Of a stretch of 36,990 bases of DNA, positions 32,580 to 36,990 are shown piece after piece (positions within the stretch are counted from its first letter, which is position 1; the number at the start of each line of letters is the position of its first letter). The DNA is taken from NCBI GenBank assembly GCA_964492555.1, contig CAZBKQ010000026.1:1-36990 (forward strand), in the 5' to 3' direction. A program made the position numbers and the translations under genes. This DNA is from GCA-2709075 sp964492555. GTDB lineage: Bacteria; Pseudomonadota; Alphaproteobacteria; MPNO01; UBA2964. The notes beneath the pieces are model-generated. The model ran no database searches, was not told the DNA's origin, and worked only from the letters and a program-made list of their open reading frames with translations.

Positions 32580-33900
32580 CGTCCCTGTCCGGCTTGCGGT
32601 GCTTCGTTGTGGTTTTACGAAGGGTCTGCAACCGCGACCAGCCTTTGCCGCCGAAATGTTTCGACTGTCTGACGACGCGCCGCAAAAGGGCGCGTTCGCC
32701 AACGAAGGTGGAACGCAATATCGCCTGCCATCCATCCAGTTCGCGCTCCGCGATATGATGAAGGCGCCGCGCCGTGGTCAGCCAGAACGGGCTGAAGCCC
32801 AGGCTGAGCGCTGTTACCGCGATGATCAGGCGGGATTCATCGGGAGAAATGGCCGCGACGGACAATCCGGTTGCCGCCAGCAGGAAAGAAAACTCTCCCA
32901 TCTGGGACATGGTCACGCCCGCGAGGAAGGCACGGGGCCAGTTTTCGCCCAGCAGGCGCAAAATGGCGATGTTGAGAGTACTTTTGAACAGGGTCACGAT
33001 CAGGAACAGCGTCAATACAAGTCCGAGATTGTTCCAGATATATGCGAGGTCGATCAGCAGTCCGACCGACAGGAAAAAGACCATCAGCATGACGCTCTGG
33101 ATCGGGCGCACGACGGCGAGCATGGCTTCCCGTTCCGCGCTGTTCCCGATGGCGAGACCGGCCAGAAACGCGCCATAGGCCGGGGAGAGCCCCATCAGAC
33201 CCAGTATCGCGCCGCCGCCGAAGCAATAGACCAGCCCGGCAAGGGGCGAGAGATCGGGATGGTTCGATAGCAGCCGGTAGAAAGGCAGATGCGCGCGCCG
33301 CTGCTGTAACAGAAAGCGGATCAGCAGGGCGAGCAGCGCCACGGCGACAATAAATTTAACCGCGGCGGTCGCGCCGAAACCGCCGCCGCCCATATTTTCG
33401 ACCACCAGCATCATTGGCAGGAAAGCGAGGTCCTGCGCAATCAGCACCGCGACGGTGATCCGGCCGACGCGATTGCGCAGCGCATCGACCTCCTCCAGCA
33501 TCTTTACCGCCACGGCGGTACTCGAAAGCGCGACGACGAATCCCAGCAGGATCGCGCTGCGGATTGGCAGATCGATGGCCCAGGACAACAGGAAAATAAC
33601 GGCGAGACTGCCGAAACTTTGGAGAAGGACGGCGGGAACCGCGATGCGCCAGGTATATTTCAGGGTCCGGACGCTGAGTTCCATGCCGATGATGAATAGC
33701 AGCAACAGCACGCCGAGCTCGGCGAAGTAGGCGACCATGCCTTCATTTTCGACCAGCCTGAAACCGGACGGTCCCAATATGACACCGGCCAGCAAGTAGC
33801 CGACCAGCGGCGGTTGGCGAAAATGCGCCATCGCCATCCCGCATATCAGGGCTGTAATGATGACGAAGGCGATGCCTGTGAGGTCTGCGGCGTGTTCCAT
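32572..33900 (-). CDS. CPA2-family monovalent cation:proton antiporter (KefB-like)
   Basis: Twelve to thirteen membrane helices form a Na+/H+ exchanger-type domain. Family markers are PPLVGYLLAGVILGPSGF near residue 30-47, ALSSTAVAVKMLEE, and AQDLAFLP with the aspartate expected in the ion path. The regulatory TrkA-N (RCK) domain of KefB/KefC is absent; instead there is a basic cytoplasmic tail of about 60 residues. At 442 residues this is the short form. The transported ion (K+ or Na+) cannot be decided from sequence. The end overlaps rnhB by eight bases. Confidence 0.88.
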   Translation of the reverse strand: MEHAADLTGIAFVIITALICGMAMAHFRQPPLVGYLLAGVILGPSGFRLVENEGMVAYFAELGVLLLLFIIGMELSVRTLKYTWRIAVPAVLLQSFGSLAVIFLLSWAIDLPIRSAILLGFVVALSSTAVAVKMLEEVDALRNRVGRITVAVLIAQDLAFLPMMLVVENMGGGGFGATAAVKFIVAVALLALLIRFLLQQRRAHLPFYRLLSNHPDLSPLAGLVYCFGGGAILGLMGLSPAYGAFLAGLAIGNSAEREAMLAVVRPIQSVMLMVFFLSVGLLIDLAYIWNNLGLVLTLFLIVTLFKSTLNIAILRLLGENWPRAFLAGVTMSQMGEFSFLLAATGLSVAAISPDESRLIIAVTALSLGFSPFWLTTARRLHHIAERELDGWQAILRSTFVGERALLRRVVRQSKHFGGKGWSRLQTLRKTTTKHRKPDRDDA

Positions 33901-33941
33901 CGGTCGCGCGACTATAGCAGAGCGCCGCGCGCAGGATGAAA

Positions 33942-34918
33942 TCAGAAGAGCGGCATTTGACCGTTTTTTTCGACCGGCACACGGAAAAGCGTTTCATCGA
34001 GCCGGTTCCGCTGCTCGGTGTCTAATCCGAGTTTGCGGCAGGCGAGGCGAAAGCGCTGCCCCAGCATGCGGGCATATTCCCCCGTACCACGCATGCGGGT
34101 TCCGAATTCGGCTGCGTAATCCTTGCCGCCTCGCGCGCCGCGCACCAGGCTCATCACATGATCGGCTCTGTCCGGCGCGTGAGTCTTCAGCCATTCGACG
34201 AACAGATCGGATATTTCCAGCGGCAGGCGCAACAGGATATAACCGGCGACTTCCGCGCCCGCATCCATGCCCGCTTCGAGAATTGATTCCAGTTCGCTGT
34301 CGGTCAGGGCGGGGATCACCGGTGCCGCCATGACGCCCGTTGGAATACCGGCGGCGGAAAGCGCGCGCAGCGCGTCCAGCCTCTTGCTCGGGGTGGCCGC
34401 GCGCGGCTCCAGCTTGTTGGCAAGGCGGTGATCCAGTGTCGTGACGGAAACACAGACCTGCGCCAGCCCTTTTTCCGCCATCGGGGCGAGAATATCGATA
34501 TCCCGTGTCACTAGGGCGGATTTGGTCACAATGCCCACCGGATGATTGAATTCCGCCAGCACCTCAAGGATCGATCTTGTGATCCGCATCGATTTTTCCG
34601 ACGGCTGGTAAGGATCGGTATTGGTTCCCATCGCCATGANNNNNNNNNNNNNNNNNNNNNNNNNNNNNNNNNNNNNNNNNNNNNNNNNNNNNNNNNNNNN
34701 NNNNNNNNNNNNNNNNNNNNNNNNNNNNNNNNNNNNNNNCGGCTGGAATCGCGGATCAGCTCGGTCCGAAGCGGCGGCGGCGCGTCGGCCGGATCTGGGG
34801 GCAGATCGACAGGCCGCCAGCCATCGTCAATCCGCTGTGTTTCGAATCTCTCATACCGGCCGGTGGCGTTGCTGATCGCGCCCCGTCCCTTTACCGGCAT
34901 ATCCGGCAGCACATCCAT
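33942..34918 (-). CDS. PA0069-type radical SAM protein, interrupted by an assembly gap
   Basis: The N-terminal piece (34740-34918) has KGRGAISNATGRYERF, the opening of PA0069-family radical SAM proteins. The C-terminal piece (33942-34639) has MAMGTNTDPYQPSEK, VGIVTKSALVTRDIDIL and the rest of the family's barrel. The two pieces are in different frames across exactly 100 N, so the gap length is wrong rather than the gene frameshifted. The CxxxCxxC motif that should bind the [4Fe-4S] cluster lies in the missing part, which I estimate at about 70 residues. The reaction catalysed by this family is not known to me; it is distantly like spore photoproduct lyase. It is divergent from the glycosyltransferase pair. 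Confidence 0.82.
34640..34739. other. Assembly gap of 100 N
   Basis: There are exactly 100 unknown bases inside the radical SAM gene. The flanking coding pieces are out of frame with each other at this length, so the true gap differs from 100 bases. Any ORF reading through it, on either strand, is not real. Confidence 0.97.
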
Positions 34919-35027
34919 GGTTTTTCTCCCGCTTTCGAAGGGCTCGGATGATGACTCAAGGGGTGAAACAAAACAAGAACTTTTATTCTCTCGCGACGTT
35001 TTTTTGCGGTCATGCTATGAGAAGACC

Positions 35028-35714
35028 ATGGAGGATTTCCCCGAAATCAGCGTGATCATACCGGCGCTCAATGCCGCCGCTTCTCTCGTGCGTACAATTG
35101 AGTCGGTCAGCGATATCGCGGCGGAAATCATTGTCGTCGATGGCGGGTCTTCGGATGGGACACGCGAAATCGCGCAAAATTCAGGCGCACGGGTGATCGT
35201 GGCCGAACCCGGGCGCGGGTCGCAACTTGCGGCCGGTGCGCTGGAAGCCGAGGGTGACTGGTTTCTGTTTCTGCACGCCGACACGGTGCTGGGCGCGGGT
35301 TGGCCGGTCGAGGTCGCGTCTTTTGTCTCCCGTGTGGCGGGCGATGGCACAAAGGCGGCGGCTTTTCGCTTTGCGCTGGATGATGACAGCCGCAAGGCAC
35401 GCTGGCTGGAACGCGTGGTGGCGTGGCGGTGCCGCCGGTTCGGCCTCGCCTGGGGGGATCAGGGTCTGCTGATCGGCCGCACGCTATATGATTCCGTCGG
35501 GGGATACCGGTGCGATATGCCGCTTTTCGAAGACGCGGATTTTATCCGGCGCATCGGACGTGCGCGGTTGCAACTTCTCGAAACCCCGGCGGCGACATCG
35601 GCCGAAAAATATCGGCGCGACGGATATTTGAAACGGTGTCTGCGCAACGGGCTGTGCCTTTCCGCCTATTTTCTGAATATCTCTCCGGCAACGATCCGGC
35701 GTTACTACCGGTAA
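35028..35714 (+). CDS. Family 2 glycosyltransferase, TIGR04283 type
   Basis: A GT-A fold is indicated by ISVIIPALNAAASLVRTIES at the N-terminus, IIVVDGGSSDGTREIA, the arginine-rich RGSQLAAGA segment and FLHADTVL, whose DxD-like His-Ala-Asp holds the metal and sugar nucleotide. A basic C-terminus with GYRCDMPLFEDADFIRR follows. This matches TIGR04283, a family named for arsenosugar biosynthesis but widely found without it. I chose ATG 35028 (228 residues) because upstream codons run into the gap. TAA overlaps the next ATG by one base, so it forms a two-gene unit with the following gene. Confidence 0.9.
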   Translation: MEDFPEISVIIPALNAAASLVRTIESVSDIAAEIIVVDGGSSDGTREIAQNSGARVIVAEPGRGSQLAAGALEAEGDWFLFLHADTVLGAGWPVEVASFVSRVAGDGTKAAAFRFALDDDSRKARWLERVVAWRCRRFGLAWGDQGLLIGRTLYDSVGGYRCDMPLFEDADFIRRIGRARLQLLETPAATSAEKYRRDGYLKRCLRNGLCLSAYFLNISPATIRRYYR

Positions 35715-36325
35715 TGGGGTCGGCGCAAAAACCTGTTGTTATCGTTTTTGCCCGCGCGCCAAGGCTGGGCGCGGTAAAGACACGGCTGGCGGCAGGGGTC
35801 GGCAAGCGGGCGGCTTTCAGGTTTTGTGTGGAGACGACCGGGGCAATCATCCGGCGGCTGGCAAACCAGCCGCGGTGGGAGATCGAGCTTTGTATTACGC
35901 CGGAAAATGCGGCCGGTCTGGACCGGGTGTGGCCCGGCAAATTTCCCGTAACGGGGCAGGGCGGCGGCAACCTGGGCAGACGGATGGAACGCGCAATGAT
36001 GCGCTACCCGTCTCGCCCCGTGATTTTGATCGGCAGCGATATTCCCGATATTCGGGCGAACGATATCGCCGCCGGATTTCGTGCGCTCGGTACCCATGAT
36101 CTTGTATTCGGTCCGGCGGATGATGGCGGTTACTGGCTTGTCGGCGCGAAACATGGCGCGCTGGCGCGTGGGCTTTTCGAAAACGTCCGATGGTCTGGAC
36201 CGCACGCGCTTTCAGATACGCGGGCGAACGCGAATGGAAAGCGTGTTGCCCGCCTGCGTAATCTCAGCGATATCGATGATGTTTCGGATTATGAGCGCTG
36301 GCGCTCAGACGCGACGTTTGCGTAA
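35714..36325 (+). CDS. TIGR04282 (DUF2064) family glycosyltransferase-like protein
   Basis: The start MGSAQKPVVIVFARAPRLG followed by AVKTRLA is the classical DUF2064 nucleotide-binding segment, and VILIGSDIPDIRANDI and VFGPADDGGYWLVG complete the GT-A-like active site. At 203 residues it is full length. ATG 35714 overlaps the upstream TAA by one base. TIGR04283 and TIGR04282 genes often occur as neighbours, so they likely act on one pathway. No arsM or arsS-like gene is in the window, so an arsenosugar role is not supported here. It is convergent with the CTERM-like gene. Confidence 0.9.
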   Translation: MGSAQKPVVIVFARAPRLGAVKTRLAAGVGKRAAFRFCVETTGAIIRRLANQPRWEIELCITPENAAGLDRVWPGKFPVTGQGGGNLGRRMERAMMRYPSRPVILIGSDIPDIRANDIAAGFRALGTHDLVFGPADDGGYWLVGAKHGALARGLFENVRWSGPHALSDTRANANGKRVARLRNLSDIDDVSDYERWRSDATFA

Positions 36326-36982
36326 CAGCCGGATCGCAAGCAAACCGCCGGCAAACAGCAGAAGCGGGCTCTGCGCGTCAACGACGTCGGCTTCGTAATT
36401 GATCTCCAGCGTCGGGGCGAGAAACCCGCCCGCGTTCTCCGTGCTGTATACGCGGAAGGTCGCGAAATTGATCGTATCGAGCCGGATCGCCAGAAAATCC
36501 GAAGTCGCGCCGGTCACCGCGTCTTCAACCTCGGTCAGGGTCAGAAAATCGATATCGAGCAGCGAATTCGCCGGGGTGCCGCCGGCACCGACGGTGCCGC
36601 TCGGATAGATCTCGGAGGCGACCAGAGTACCGCCGGCGCTTTCATCGCCCAACCCCACCGTTCCATCGCCGTCGAAGGCATAGAAATCGACCGTCACGGG
36701 GGCGTCGCCGACATTTGTCAGTAATCCGAATGTCTCCAGCCTCAACCGCGCGCTGGTGATGGTGGCGGTATCCGGGATTGATGACAGATCGTATTCCAGT
36801 ATGCCCCAGGTTTCGTTGGCGCCCGATGACTGAACCGAAACGATGAAATCCGTCGTGTCGATCGAGACCCCGCCGAACGTCTTGATATCGCCGTCCGCCG
36901 CCGCGGTCAGCGACGCTGTAAAGGGCACGGCATGAGCGGTGAGCGGCGCGGCCAGCCCCAAGGCCGCCAACATCACGATCAC
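36305..36982 (-). CDS. Exported DNRLRE-like protein with a C-terminal membrane anchor
   Basis: The N-terminus is a signal peptide core (MLAALGLAAPLTAHAVPF). The GTG at 36982 gives no basic n-region and the frame stays open to the window edge, so the true start probably lies outside; treat it as 5' partial. The body, with WGILEYDLSSIPDTATITSA and RLRLETFG, resembles DNRLRE/CBM96-type beta-sandwich domains, which bind carbohydrate or form surface structures. The C-terminus is a short helix plus basic tail (SPLLLFAGGLLAIRLLRKRR), the architecture of PEP-CTERM-type sorting signals, though without a clear PEP motif. It overlaps the previous gene tail to tail by 21 bases. Confidence 0.68.
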   Translation of the reverse strand: MIVMLAALGLAAPLTAHAVPFTASLTAAADGDIKTFGGVSIDTTDFIVSVQSSGANETWGILEYDLSSIPDTATITSARLRLETFGLLTNVGDAPVTVDFYAFDGDGTVGLGDESAGGTLVASEIYPSGTVGAGGTPANSLLDIDFLTLTEVEDAVTGATSDFLAIRLDTINFATFRVYSTENAGGFLAPTLEINYEADVVDAQSPLLLFAGGLLAIRLLRKRRV

Positions 36983-36990
36983 TCCACACT

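Noticed and set aside
32125..33270. 381-codon plus-strand ORF opposite rnhB and the antiporter
   Set aside because: It is a shadow of two real minus-strand genes with intact family motifs. The predicted protein is low-complexity and unlike any family I know.
34542..35027. Long N-terminal extension of the TIGR04283 glycosyltransferase
   Set aside because: The extension runs through the N gap and antisense to the radical SAM gene. The family starts at the Met at 35028.
1..36990. Defence island, prophage, CRISPR array, toxin-antitoxin pair, insertion sequence, tRNA or rRNA
   Set aside because: I looked for repeat-spacer periodicity, transposase or integrase motifs, small overlapping toxin-antitoxin ORFs and RNA gene signatures and saw none. 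The only methyltransferase is an orphan CcrM with no restriction partner.

Overview
The window looks like a GC-rich chromosomal segment of an alphaproteobacterium, possibly from a draft or metagenome assembly because it carries two 100-base N gaps. The class assignment rests on four things seen here: an aa3-type oxidase operon ordered coxB-ctaD-ctaB-small ORF-ctaG-coxC-DUF983-surf1; an F0 ATP synthase operon (atpI-atpB-atpE-b'-b) with no F1 genes beside it and two different b-type subunits; a CcrM-type GANTC methyltransferase next to rnhB; and the order mutY-DUF721-dsbA-smc. I cannot name an order or genus with confidence. I found no tRNA, rRNA, CRISPR array, insertion sequence, phage gene or recognisable foreign island.

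Layout. Positions 1-656 hold a small secreted EF-hand protein gene whose two calcium loops lie in one frame but are separated by a TAG stop. tldD follows on the minus strand. A 316-bp leader with hairpins precedes the plus-strand cytochrome c oxidase operon (2403-8553), which encodes the three core subunits, haem O synthase, the Cox11-type copper chaperone, SURF1, a zinc-ribbon DUF983 protein and a 46-residue membrane protein. pncB (minus) ends it convergently. Next come an M32 carboxypeptidase and the overlapping pair thrC and an M16 (MPP-like) peptidase. yqgE (minus) and a DsbD/ScsB-like reductase (plus) are divergent. A Prx5-type peroxiredoxin with a clear intrinsic terminator follows. The minus-strand set ispH-thrB-rnhA and a plus-strand lipoprotein/EamA pair come next.

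From 21.6 to 24.1 kb is the F0 operon on the minus strand, with a near-consensus promoter and an atpB that can only start at TTG. smc (5' end lost in the first gap) and a DsbA-like protein (3' end lost in the same gap) lead to DUF721, which is divergent from mutY. A TauD-type 2-oxoglutarate dioxygenase, ccrM, rnhB and a CPA2 antiporter are all on the minus strand. A PA0069-type radical SAM protein is broken by the second gap, which hides the region expected to hold its iron-sulfur cysteines. Two overlapping glycosyltransferase genes (TIGR04283 and TIGR04282 types) and a DNRLRE-like surface protein with a C-terminal membrane anchor end the window.

Functionally this is mostly housekeeping: terminal respiration and ATP synthesis, thiol-redox handling, threonine, NAD and isoprenoid synthesis, RNA:DNA hybrid removal, chromosome organisation and cell-cycle methylation. 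I see no convincing new multigene system. The observations most worth a second look are the five GANTC sites crowded into 86 bp ahead of ccrM, the stop-interrupted EF-hand gene, the assembly gaps that create false ORFs, and candidate regulatory dyads ahead of the dioxygenase, the coxB operon and the DsbD-like gene.
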